Source of the DNA: Fibrobacter sp.
GTDB taxonomy: Bacteria > Fibrobacterota > Fibrobacteria > Fibrobacterales > Fibrobacteraceae
DNA length: 64,000 nucleotides
Assembly (NCBI GenBank): GCA_017475045.1
Contig: JAFVGH010000085.1
Coordinates: 59,129 to 123,128, forward strand
Direction: 5' to 3'
This document shows, one piece after another, positions 32,913 through 40,913 of the stretch; positions within the stretch are counted from its first letter, which is position 1; every line of letters starts with the position of its first letter. Under the pieces are notes generated by a model, which had not been told where the DNA came from, searched no databases, and saw only the letters and a list, made by a program, of their open reading frames with translations. The position numbers were made by a program, and so were the translations under genes.

Positions 32913-33700
32913 TATTTGCAGTCCCGTGTAAAGTCCTGCTGCATGTTGAAGCTGGGCGTCTCGTCGTCGGGGTGGCCCACTTCTACGGCAGGGACCCCTG
33001 CGTAGGTGGTGTGGGGCGGCACGTCGGTCAGCACCACCGCACCGGCGCCGATCTTTGCGCAGTCACCGATATGGATGTTCCCGAGAAGCTGCGCATGGGC
33101 GCCAAGCATCACGCCGTTCCCGATTTTGGGGTGACGGTCGCCGACCTCGTTACCGGTACCGCCAAGGGTCACGCCATGCAAGAAGCTCACGTTGTTGCCC
33201 ACCACGGCTGTTTCGCCGACAACGATATTGGTGGCGTGGTCCACGAGAAGCCCGTGGCCGATTTTGGCGGCCGGGTGGAAATCCATGCCGAACTTGCGGC
33301 TGATGATATTCTGGAGCATCTTGGCCGGGAACCGCCTGTTCTCTTCCCAAAGCAGATGGGCAACGCGGTAGGCCTGCAGACCCTGAAAGCCCTTGAAAAG
33401 CAGCAGGGGCTCCAGATACCCCGTGCAGGCGGGGTCACGCAGCACGGTGGCGCGCAAATCGTGTACGGCGTCATCCAGAAGTTCGGGGTGCTTGGCGTAT
33501 AGCTCGCTAAAGATCCGTTCCAGTTCGGCTCGGTCAATGACTTCACCGGCCAGCTGGCAGGCTAGCGTTACCGCCAGCATATCCGCAAAGTCCTTGCGGT
33601 TCAAAATCTGTTCTTCTAACATCAAACGGGAAAGAGGCTCCTGCTTTACAAGCTCCTGGGCGTCTTTCCTCAGTTCCTTTTCGATTTCTTCTACGGTCAT
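32912..33700 (-). CDS. cysE: Serine O-acetyltransferase
   Basis: Makes O-acetylserine for cysteine synthesis. The 262-residue protein has the N-terminal helical SATase domain and then the left-handed beta-helix: DFHPAAKIGHGLLVDHATNI with catalytic His and Asp, FLHGVTLGGTG, RHPKIGNGVMLGAHAQLLGN and KIGAGAVVLTDVPPHTTYAG. The C-terminal tail SFNMQQDF replaces the classical terminal Ile found in cysteine synthase partners. It overlaps nth by 1 nt, so the two are co-transcribed. Confidence 0.93.
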   Translation of the reverse strand: MTVEEIEKELRKDAQELVKQEPLSRLMLEEQILNRKDFADMLAVTLACQLAGEVIDRAELERIFSELYAKHPELLDDAVHDLRATVLRDPACTGYLEPLLLFKGFQGLQAYRVAHLLWEENRRFPAKMLQNIISRKFGMDFHPAAKIGHGLLVDHATNIVVGETAVVGNNVSFLHGVTLGGTGNEVGDRHPKIGNGVMLGAHAQLLGNIHIGDCAKIGAGAVVLTDVPPHTTYAGVPAVEVGHPDDETPSFNMQQDFTRDCK

Positions 33701-33726
33701 TGCGAGTCAAATCTAGAAATTAAGGA

Positions 33727-35364
33727 CTAGTAGATTATCATCAAGTCCTTGGTTTTCCCGCTGGAACCGGCCCTGTAGCGGTAAACGCCTGGAACCATCT
33801 TGGATTTGATGAATGCTTCGTCTAGGCAGAGGGTCTCGCCGTCGTACTTCTCGCGGAAAACCAGGTCGCCTCTGCGGTTGCGGACTTCAATGAATTTTTT
33901 GTCCAGGGGGAGAGGCGAAAAGCAAAGGTTACCGTATCGCCAGGGAGTGGGGTAGGCCCGCAGGGGCTTTGTGGCTAGTTTCCCTGGCAGGGGCGATGGA
34001 TTCTCGAAACGGCTGAAAATCCAGAGTAAGGAATCAGAGCCGAAGCTTTCAATGCGTATGGAATCCAGGGTGTTTACGCTGGAAATTTTCCGAAGGTGGG
34101 CGTGTCCATCCTTGAACAACAGCACGGAAGCCTTGCCCGCATAGTTTTCAAGATTCGGGAATCCACCTGCGTAATAGTTGTAGGCGAATATAGAAGAATC
34201 GGGCCTGAACCCTTCTTCGGCGGGGTTGTAAAAAACGTCGGTCCAGAAAGGTTGATCCTTTGAAAACCAGACGCTGGAATCTACGGCGTGGCTGTTCTCT
34301 CCGGAATAAGAAAGCCTTTCTGCGAAATCTTGGAAAACGTCTTGTGTATTCTTTTTTCGGTCTTCAAGAACTTGGGCCAGCTGTTGTCGGTATGATCCCT
34401 CGGGATTTTTGGCGAAGGATTCCCAAATGGATTTATCAAGGAGTGGGTCCACCTGATTGTGCAGGTATAAAAAGAACAGGGATGCTCCGTACGGGAATGT
34501 TGTTTCGTCTAGGGGCTTTCCCGCCTGCCTGTAAAAATCGGGAATGTAACGGAAGTAGTCGTTTACTTCGGGGGCGCCAACCTCTTCCATACCGGTAGCA
34601 GAAGCCTCGAACCAGAAGTTTAAATGTTCGTAAGGGTTCAGGTAACGGGTTTGAATGGCATGGTAGAGTTCGTGGAAGACGGTGACCCTGATTGCCTTAT
34701 CCCATTTTTCTGCATAGGAATACTTTTGGAACGGATTGCGGATCTCTGTAGTAGATTTCCAGTAAGCGCATTTCTTGCCGCCAACGTTCAGCGTGTCGTA
34801 TTCGGCATCGTATAAGTTTACGGTTTTGAAATCATTGTCAATCAGCATTTCCGACTTTTGCCAGTCGTTTCTGCCTGCGAAATTGGTGATAGCGAAGCAA
34901 TCCTCGCAAAAACCTGTCCTGCCATGGATAACCTTAGGATTGCGGACAAGATTCAGTTCCAGGACTTCTACCCCGTAGTGCCCCGGCTTTACAGGCTTTA
35001 AAAAATGGACCGTGGTATCTCTACCCAGAGGTTCGCGCATCCTGTTTTTGTTGATGTGCAGGTCCCAGGCTTTTTCCAAGTTCACGGCGAGGCTGTCCAC
35101 GAATTTTTCCGTGGTGGCGTGGGGCCCTTTCAGCACGTAGAAAATCTGGAAATGGGTAGTTGTGCGGGAATAGACGGAATCGTAATAGTCTTCGATTTCG
35201 CAGGAACCCGGTGTAGCTGTTGCAGCCGAAACAACTTTCCCCTTGTTCTCAATCCAGCTTTCTACCGCCTGCATGGTGCCGCAGCGTCCGTGGGCGTACA
35301 CAGAGGTAACTGCTACCACACAGACCGAACTCATCAAAAGTACTTTGCGTAAAGCCTTGAACAC
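33727..35364 (-). CDS. Secreted HExxH metalloprotease-like protein
   Basis: A 545-residue exported protein with a signal peptide (VLLMSSVCVVAVTSVYA). TVFHELYHAIQ near residue 245 is a zinc-binding HExxH helix, and FEASATGMEEVG about 35 residues later offers a third acidic ligand, as in MXAN_6640-like putative peptidases. The last 70 residues (LDKKFIEVRNRRGDLVFREK, MVPGVYRYRAGSSGKTKDLM) resemble a type IX sorting-type tail: a short Ig-like fold with a G-x-Y strand. The start is GTG 35364 behind GAGG. It lies 8 nt after ubiD; a functional link is unlikely. Substrate unknown. Confidence 0.75.
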   Translation of the reverse strand: MFKALRKVLLMSSVCVVAVTSVYAHGRCGTMQAVESWIENKGKVVSAATATPGSCEIEDYYDSVYSRTTTHFQIFYVLKGPHATTEKFVDSLAVNLEKAWDLHINKNRMREPLGRDTTVHFLKPVKPGHYGVEVLELNLVRNPKVIHGRTGFCEDCFAITNFAGRNDWQKSEMLIDNDFKTVNLYDAEYDTLNVGGKKCAYWKSTTEIRNPFQKYSYAEKWDKAIRVTVFHELYHAIQTRYLNPYEHLNFWFEASATGMEEVGAPEVNDYFRYIPDFYRQAGKPLDETTFPYGASLFFLYLHNQVDPLLDKSIWESFAKNPEGSYRQQLAQVLEDRKKNTQDVFQDFAERLSYSGENSHAVDSSVWFSKDQPFWTDVFYNPAEEGFRPDSSIFAYNYYAGGFPNLENYAGKASVLLFKDGHAHLRKISSVNTLDSIRIESFGSDSLLWIFSRFENPSPLPGKLATKPLRAYPTPWRYGNLCFSPLPLDKKFIEVRNRRGDLVFREKYDGETLCLDEAFIKSKMVPGVYRYRAGSSGKTKDLMIIY

Positions 35365-35372
35365 GCTGACCT

Positions 35373-37205
35373 CTACAATATATCCTGCAATTTCTGCAAG
35401 GTCTTTTCTCTCACGGTCTTGTCGAAGGTGATTGCCTTCTGGTGGTGTTGCTTGATTCGGGCGTCTATGATCAGTGGGGCGTCGGTGGCCCAGTGCTTCT
35501 GTTCCACATGTTCGTTCAGACCGTACAAATCACGGGCGGGGTCTGAGCGTGTAAAGGTCAGCCACAAAAAGTCGCGGAGGTTGGTTTGCGGATTTTCCAT
35601 GCCCAGGGTAGATGTGTCGTCTACTACGCTAATCCAGGGGTAATTTTCCCGGAAGCTCCAGTCTACGAGGCATCTCTTTAACGCGGCAACCCCGGCTTCA
35701 AAACTTGCGTTGCCACCGTTCCATTTCAGCGCTACTACTCCGGGCATCACAATCTTTGCTTCGGCAAAGGTGGCAGGCAGGCGTAGGCTCTGCAGGTCAG
35801 CGTTATCATCTCGCAGGTCGCGAATCTTTGGGCCCGCTGCAGCAATGATCAACTTGGAACCATGATTCAGCGAACTTCCGGTATAGTCCAGCGTGTCTGT
35901 AGTGGTGGATGTCTGGAAATGTAGGTCCCTATCTAGGCGGACCCGCTCCATTATGTGGGCAAAGAACTCGGGCATCTTGTTCACGTCCAGCTCGGGATTG
36001 TCTTCTTTGGCGGCAATCATCAGGTATTTGGTAAGGCTTACCTGATTGAATCCCAGCAGCGCGTTTGCCGTCTTCAAAAGTTCCATGGGCTCCCGTTCTT
36101 CAGGCCTAATGTAGGGCCTAAAGCTTTCCGAACCTAGGGCCAGGCAAAGCGGGTGCACGCCGGCCTCGTCTACGGCATGGACCGCATGGACTCCCGGTAA
36201 CGACGCAGGCACCATGGGCCGCGTAATCCTGTGGATGAACTCTCCGAAAAGCGTGTCTTCTTGCGGGGGGCGGCCCACTACGGTAAAGGGGTAGATGGCG
36301 TTCTTTTTGCAAAGGACCTTCTTTACCTTCAGGTAGGGGAACAGGTGTTTGCCCGAATAATAGCCTACGTGGTCTGCAAAGGGGCCTTCCGGCTTCAGGT
36401 CCGGCGCCACTTCTCCCAATATGCAAAAATCCGCATCGCTAGAAACCAGGTAGCCGTCGTGGATAAAATAGCGGAACCGGCGTCCGCCGAGCATTCCTGC
36501 GAACAGAAGCTCCGACAGGTTCTCGGGCATGGGCATAATAGCCGCAAGGGTGTGAGCCGGCGGACCTCCCAAGAAGATGCTTACCTTCAGGGGGCGGCCT
36601 TCTTCGATGGCTTTCTGGTGGTGCTTCGCGATGTCACGCTTGATTTGGTAGTGGAGCCCGCATTCGTCTTGGGCGTACTCGTTTCCGGAAATCTGGATGC
36701 GGTACATCCCCAGATTCGTAGTGAGAATGCTGGCCTTCTTGCCTGGGCGGCTCGCCACCTGGGGCAGCGTAAGGAATGCCCCGCCATCTTCCGGGGCGCA
36801 TTTGACCTGCGGTAAATCTTGCAGGGAGCATTCCTCGAAGTCGGCCATGCTCCCGCTTTGGAGGGGCAAACTGTGCAATCCGGCCTTGGCCGCCAAGACC
36901 AGGTTACCGATGTGCGGGTGCTTGAAAAAGCCTACGGGGTTCGACTTGAACAGCACCGCGGCCCTGGTGCTTTCCAGAGTGTCGCGGAACAAGAAATCCA
37001 TCCGTTCCCGTGTGCCATAGAGGTTTGCTACGGTGGGGAACTTGCTCCCCTTCACCTTTTCGAACAGCAGGGCCGGTCCGCCTTTCTCAAAGGCAATTCG
37101 GGCCATTTCCGCCATTTCCAGGTCCGGGTCTACCTCGCAGCGGACACGCTTCAACAGACCTGCTTTTTCTAAATCAAGCAGGGCTTGTTCTAGAGTTGCG
37201 TACAT
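35373..37205 (-). CDS. ubiD: UbiD family (prenylated-FMN) decarboxylase
   Basis: A 610-residue UbiD-type enzyme. Typical segments are LGMYRIQISGNEYAQDECGL near the prFMN site, VSIFLGGPPAHTLAAIMPMP, PEGPFADHVGYYSG with the E-x-R/E region, and TVVGRPPQEDTLFGEFIHRI. In a menaquinone-using anaerobe this is probably the decarboxylase of menaquinone synthesis (futalosine branch, MqnL-like) rather than of ubiquinone, but the substrate is inferred only. The flavin prenyltransferase ubiX is not in the window. Confidence 0.88.
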   Translation of the reverse strand: MYATLEQALLDLEKAGLLKRVRCEVDPDLEMAEMARIAFEKGGPALLFEKVKGSKFPTVANLYGTRERMDFLFRDTLESTRAAVLFKSNPVGFFKHPHIGNLVLAAKAGLHSLPLQSGSMADFEECSLQDLPQVKCAPEDGGAFLTLPQVASRPGKKASILTTNLGMYRIQISGNEYAQDECGLHYQIKRDIAKHHQKAIEEGRPLKVSIFLGGPPAHTLAAIMPMPENLSELLFAGMLGGRRFRYFIHDGYLVSSDADFCILGEVAPDLKPEGPFADHVGYYSGKHLFPYLKVKKVLCKKNAIYPFTVVGRPPQEDTLFGEFIHRITRPMVPASLPGVHAVHAVDEAGVHPLCLALGSESFRPYIRPEEREPMELLKTANALLGFNQVSLTKYLMIAAKEDNPELDVNKMPEFFAHIMERVRLDRDLHFQTSTTTDTLDYTGSSLNHGSKLIIAAAGPKIRDLRDDNADLQSLRLPATFAEAKIVMPGVVALKWNGGNASFEAGVAALKRCLVDWSFRENYPWISVVDDTSTLGMENPQTNLRDFLWLTFTRSDPARDLYGLNEHVEQKHWATDAPLIIDARIKQHHQKAITFDKTVREKTLQKLQDIL

Positions 37206-37230
37206 GGAATTCCCCAGGTTTTAGAAACCC

Positions 37231-37725
37231 TTAGCCTGCGGTAGCGCTCTGCTCCAAGGCCTCGATGGACTGGGTCTTTTTCTGGGCCTCGTAGGCCAGC
37301 ATCATGTCACGGGTGTCCTTGCGGGCGTAGATGCCGTACACGATATTTGCCTTGTCCATAATGGCGGCGAAGGTCTCTTCGGGAATGTCGGTGAACCCCT
37401 GGAAACTCATCTCGTCGTAGCAGGCGGTCATGTTCCCTTCGTCTACAAAGCTATGCTTTGCGGTGAACCCGCGGAACGGACCGTCGCCTAGACGCACCGT
37501 AACCTTGTTCTCCTTGACGGAACTGACAATGCCGGTCCACTTAAGGGTCTTGAACCCCCACTGGAGGTTGTAGCGGATCGTGGCGCCTGGTTCCAGCACT
37601 TTAGGGAAGGTGTAGTGGAGTAGGGGAGCGGGGCCCATCTGCAGCTTCATCGGGGCGTACTGTAGCGTTTCCAGAACGTTCTTCAGGGAGAACTCTTGCC
37701 ACGATGTCTGACTCAGTTGGACCAT
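37231..37725 (-). CDS. SRPBCC/START-like protein
   Basis: A 164-residue protein starting MVQLSQTSWQEFSLKNVLET. It resembles small START-fold proteins: VLEPGATIRYNLQWGFKTLK and RLGDGPFRGFTAKHSFVDEG alternate in the usual beta-sheet pattern, followed by a long C-terminal helix. Ligand is unknown. An ATG at 37725 was preferred to a TTG two codons upstream. It precedes ubiD by 25 nt and is probably transcribed with it. Confidence 0.65.
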   Translation of the reverse strand: MVQLSQTSWQEFSLKNVLETLQYAPMKLQMGPAPLLHYTFPKVLEPGATIRYNLQWGFKTLKWTGIVSSVKENKVTVRLGDGPFRGFTAKHSFVDEGNMTACYDEMSFQGFTDIPEETFAAIMDKANIVYGIYARKDTRDMMLAYEAQKKTQSIEALEQSATAG

Positions 37726-37776
37726 ACGCAAAAAATGTAGTAAAAAAAAGAAGAAAAAGGGCCCTGTAAAACAAAA

Positions 37777-37801
37777 ACCCGAGATTCATTGAACCTCGGG
37801 T
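37777..37801 (-). terminator. Intrinsic terminator after the second TIGR02145 gene
   Basis: ACCCGAG (37777-37783) and CTCGGGT (37795-37801) pair; on the minus strand TTTTTGTTTT follows directly. It ends the transcript of the lipoprotein gene that stops at 37847. Confidence 0.88.
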
Positions 37802-37846
37802 AAATTTTTTTCGTCATGCCGCACTTGATGTGGCTTCTAGTTTAAA

Positions 37847-39244
37847 CTATTCTGCGCTTGCGTCCTTGATGCAGCGGACTGATTGAGCTCTACCAGGATT
37901 ATAGTCAACCAATGTTGCGTTATCATATTTTATGTACATAGCGTAATAAAACCCGGTAGTAGTAGTGGATTTCGTATTACTCCAGAAAAAGCCAGTATCT
38001 TTGAAATTGTAGCCTGGTGAGACTGTATTGTACTCTCCTGCAGGTAGAGCAGAGAACCCAAAATCATCTGTTCCTGTATACGTGGTTCCCCAGCCCTCAG
38101 TGGCTTTAAGCTTTTTACCTGCGGTATTGCTCTCTTTATACGCAGTAATACCGTCTACATAAGCAATTAAATCCTTGAAATCAGCAGCTTCTGGTAGATG
38201 CCAGCCATCAGGGCAGACGTCAGTTAATGCTGCTTCTATGGTGTAAAGAAGCCCGTACGTGCCACAATCATTCTTGGTATTGTCGTGGCAGTAAGCGCCG
38301 CTTTCCGTTTCATAGTTCATGTTTTCAGCCATCCAAGTCTGAGTGCCGATGGTGACGTACTTATAGGTAGTGCCGGTTCCGCGGGTGTCGCAGAATTTGG
38401 TTCTCTTGGGGTACATTGACTCCCCACATTTGCCTAGTGGTGAGATATCTGTGTAAATGGAGCTCCCTTCTTTCATTTCTTCAACTTGTACGATGTAGCT
38501 ATTGGAATCGGTTGGTTCTTTTTTAGTTATCATCAAAATCACATTTCCCTCAGCAGGTTCTATAACGGAACCTACATTGTTAAGAGCGATTTGTGCTTTT
38601 TTTGTGTTTTCACCAACGTCAATGATTAAAAATCCGGCAGCATCAATTGTGGCTTCGTCTATAGTTTTACTCAATGTAGCCGTTTTGCCGTCCTTGCTCC
38701 AGGTAACATAGTCATCAATGGGGCTGAAGTGTGCGTCGCGCTTGGGGGTGGATTCGCCACCTTCTCCGCCTTCACCGGAGCCACCTTCGCCGCTACCGCT
38801 GCCGGAGTCGTCCTTATCCTTGTCCTTCTTTTTCTTGGAGCTGCTGGAGGATTCTTCTTCTTCGGAAGATGAGCTAGAATCGCCCTCGTTATCAGAGCCT
38901 TCGACTTCGCCTTGGGCGCTGGAAGAGGTGGGCTTCGGGGTGTTGTCGGCGGGCTTTGGCAGCAGGCTTTGGAGTTCTTCGAGCTTGGCCTTGATTTCTT
39001 CTTCGTCCAGTCCTTCCTTGAGCTGTTCGACAGTGGCGCTGTCCGTCACCTCGATCCACTTGTTCTCGAAGCAGGCGAAGTAGGCGGTGTCCACCTTGGC
39101 CACTTCCATGGAGCAGGTATCCGGGAGCGACGTGTCGCTATTGTATGAGGGAATTTCGTAGGAGCTGCTGGATGTTTCGTCGCAAGCAGTCAGACACGCC
39201 ACGGCGGCAATCGCCATAGCCGATGTCCACAGTAGTTTTTTCAT
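37847..39244 (-). CDS. Lipoprotein with Fibrobacter major paralogous (TIGR02145) domain
   Basis: A 465-residue lipoprotein. The lipobox ACLTAC gives the lipidated Cys at residue 21. Residues 22-110 are acidic; 105-165 are a low-complexity Ser/Glu/Lys/Gly linker (SSSSSEEEESSSSSKKKK, then GSGEGG repeats). Residues 170-270 form a possible beta domain, and from about 290 comes the TIGR02145 domain: YVTIGTQTWMAENMNYETES, CPDGWHLPEAADFKDL, DDFGFSALPAGEY and SVRCIKD. AAGGAGAATG precedes the ATG. It has no TIGR02147 partner, unlike the copy at 15740. Surface location is likely; function unknown. Confidence 0.88.
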   Translation of the reverse strand: MKKLLWTSAMAIAAVACLTACDETSSSSYEIPSYNSDTSLPDTCSMEVAKVDTAYFACFENKWIEVTDSATVEQLKEGLDEEEIKAKLEELQSLLPKPADNTPKPTSSSAQGEVEGSDNEGDSSSSSEEEESSSSSKKKKDKDKDDSGSGSGEGGSGEGGEGGESTPKRDAHFSPIDDYVTWSKDGKTATLSKTIDEATIDAAGFLIIDVGENTKKAQIALNNVGSVIEPAEGNVILMITKKEPTDSNSYIVQVEEMKEGSSIYTDISPLGKCGESMYPKRTKFCDTRGTGTTYKYVTIGTQTWMAENMNYETESGAYCHDNTKNDCGTYGLLYTIEAALTDVCPDGWHLPEAADFKDLIAYVDGITAYKESNTAGKKLKATEGWGTTYTGTDDFGFSALPAGEYNTVSPGYNFKDTGFFWSNTKSTTTTGFYYAMYIKYDNATLVDYNPGRAQSVRCIKDASAE

Positions 39245-39305
39245 TTCATTCTCCTTTTTTATTCCAATCCCTATGGTTGGTTATCTTTGCCCGGAAATGT
39301 ATAAA

Positions 39306-39328
39306 AAAAAGGCCGCCTTTGGCGGCCT
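39306..39328 (-). terminator. Intrinsic terminator after the Dabb gene
   Basis: AGGCCGCC-TTT-GGCGGCCT is preceded on the plus strand by an A8 run, which becomes a T run after the hairpin on the minus strand. It closes the operon primase-like, glycosyltransferase, Dabb. Confidence 0.9.
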
Positions 39329-39388
39329 GTACTGCCTCACTTATGATGCATGTCAAAAAATGGGCTTTTTTTCAAAAACAAGCGTGTT

Positions 39389-39706
39389 CTAGAACACAAA
39401 ATCCACGGCACGGCGTTCCGTGACCACCTTTTTCACGAAGGAGACGATTGCCTGGTGCTCCGGGTGGCCCTGGTAAAAATCAAGGGCTTCCTTGGTGCGG
39501 AAGGTGGTGTCCAGGGCGATATCGTATTCTACATCGCCGTTACCGAGTTCGGCCTTGCCAAAGTTTAGCCCGGATTCGATGCTCACAAGGCCCGGGATTT
39601 TACCTTCCAGGGCGTGGAAGGCGTCCACCATCTTTTGGCCGTTTTCCTTGGCGGTAGCACCCTCGGCTTCGGTCTTCAATTTCCAGAAAACGATATGTCT
39701 GATCAT
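39389..39706 (-). CDS. Dabb (stress-responsive A/B barrel) protein
   Basis: The 105-residue ferredoxin-like protein begins MIRHIVFWKLK, the family hallmark, and includes GLVSIESGLNFG and the FRTKEALDFYQGHPEHQAIV helix. Dabb proteins form dimeric barrels; no enzymatic role can be assigned here. Its ATG overlaps the upstream glycosyltransferase stop by 4 nt. Confidence 0.88.
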   Translation of the reverse strand: MIRHIVFWKLKTEAEGATAKENGQKMVDAFHALEGKIPGLVSIESGLNFGKAELGNGDVEYDIALDTTFRTKEALDFYQGHPEHQAIVSFVKKVVTERRAVDFVF

Positions 39707-40902
39707 GAGTTCCTCTTTTCTTGATGAAGTGTACGGTAAAGGGAAAGCTGCCTTTCGAAGCAGTCGTTCCAGCTGAATTTTTCGGCGTAGGCCCGGGCGT
39801 TTTGCTTCATGGCCTGCATGTCGGAACGGTAAAGTTCTACGATGGCGTCGGCCAGGGCGTGGGGCGTGCGTTCCCCCAGGATTGTGCCCGCTTTTGATTC
39901 CGTTACATGTTCAAAGGCAGCCCCTGTTTTGGCCCCTATTTGAGCGTTCCCGCTGGCCATGCTCTCCAGAATAGAAAGCCCGAAGGTCTCCCAGCCCGAA
40001 AGGGCGAGCCCCATGTCTACGCTGGCGTAATGCCGGGCCATCTCGTCTATGGACTTGATAAAGCCCACGTAGCGGATATGCTTGTACTTCTGTACGGCTT
40101 CTTTGACCTGGGGCAGGTAGGGCCCTGTGCCTGCCAAGATGATTTCGGGTTCTACGCCCAGCCGTTCCGTCAGTTCGTCGTAGGCCCCAAGCAAAAGTTC
40201 GATACCCTTCTCCTCGCAGAACCTGTGGGGGAAAAAGATGGTAAGTCGGTCGGGATTTCCGCCCTTGAAGTCGGCCACCAGGGCCTCGTCACGCTTGGTA
40301 GGCGAAAACATCTGGATGTCGCAACCCAGCGGAATCCAGTGGCTGTGGGGGAGGTTGCGCTTTTCTAGGCGCTCCATGACTTCTTTGCAAGAAACCTGGA
40401 TGCCATCAAACTTTCGGAATTCTTGCCGGGCATACCAAAAGGCGACCCGTTCGGCAAGGCGGCCGAAAATGCGGCCTAGTTTATTTGCAACAGGGCGGCC
40501 CACATAGGTGACAGGGAAGTCGGCGTGCCAGAAACTGAGGAGTACGGCTTCGGGACAAATCCTCTTGGCGGCCCTGCGGACTACAGTCGGTAAAATGTAG
40601 GGTGAACCCACCTCGATGACCTGGGGCATGTACTTTTTCAGGATGGGCCGGATCTGCTTTTGTTTCCAGATAAAGCGGTATTCCCAGTTCCCGGGGAAAC
40701 GGTAGGCGTCAACATGCTCGATAATGAGCCCCGTCCCTCTTTTTTCGGTGAAGGTGCGGCTGTCGGGCATCACGAATACGCTCAGTACATCCTGGCGGTT
40801 TTCGTAGAATGCCATCTTTTGCAGGTGATAACGCCGAACGCCACCTCCGGAAGGACTCCAGAAGTTGTTGAAATCGACGATGGTAAAAGGTGCTTGCGGC
40901 AT
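39703..40902 (-). CDS. Glycosyltransferase family 4 protein
   Basis: A 399-residue GT-B enzyme: FNNFWSPSGGGVRRYHLQKM at the N-terminus (the glycine-rich acceptor loop), IFFPHRFCEEKGIELLLGAY starting the second domain, EIILAGTGPYLPQV, and ALSGWETFGLSILESMASGN with the EX7E pair. It is similar in organisation, but not closely related, to the enzyme at 4493. Substrate unknown. It lies 11 nt downstream of the primase-like gene and overlaps the Dabb gene by 4 nt. Confidence 0.87.
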   Translation of the reverse strand: MPQAPFTIVDFNNFWSPSGGGVRRYHLQKMAFYENRQDVLSVFVMPDSRTFTEKRGTGLIIEHVDAYRFPGNWEYRFIWKQKQIRPILKKYMPQVIEVGSPYILPTVVRRAAKRICPEAVLLSFWHADFPVTYVGRPVANKLGRIFGRLAERVAFWYARQEFRKFDGIQVSCKEVMERLEKRNLPHSHWIPLGCDIQMFSPTKRDEALVADFKGGNPDRLTIFFPHRFCEEKGIELLLGAYDELTERLGVEPEIILAGTGPYLPQVKEAVQKYKHIRYVGFIKSIDEMARHYASVDMGLALSGWETFGLSILESMASGNAQIGAKTGAAFEHVTESKAGTILGERTPHALADAIVELYRSDMQAMKQNARAYAEKFSWNDCFERQLSLYRTLHQEKRNS

Positions 40903-40913
40903 GATGGTGCGAG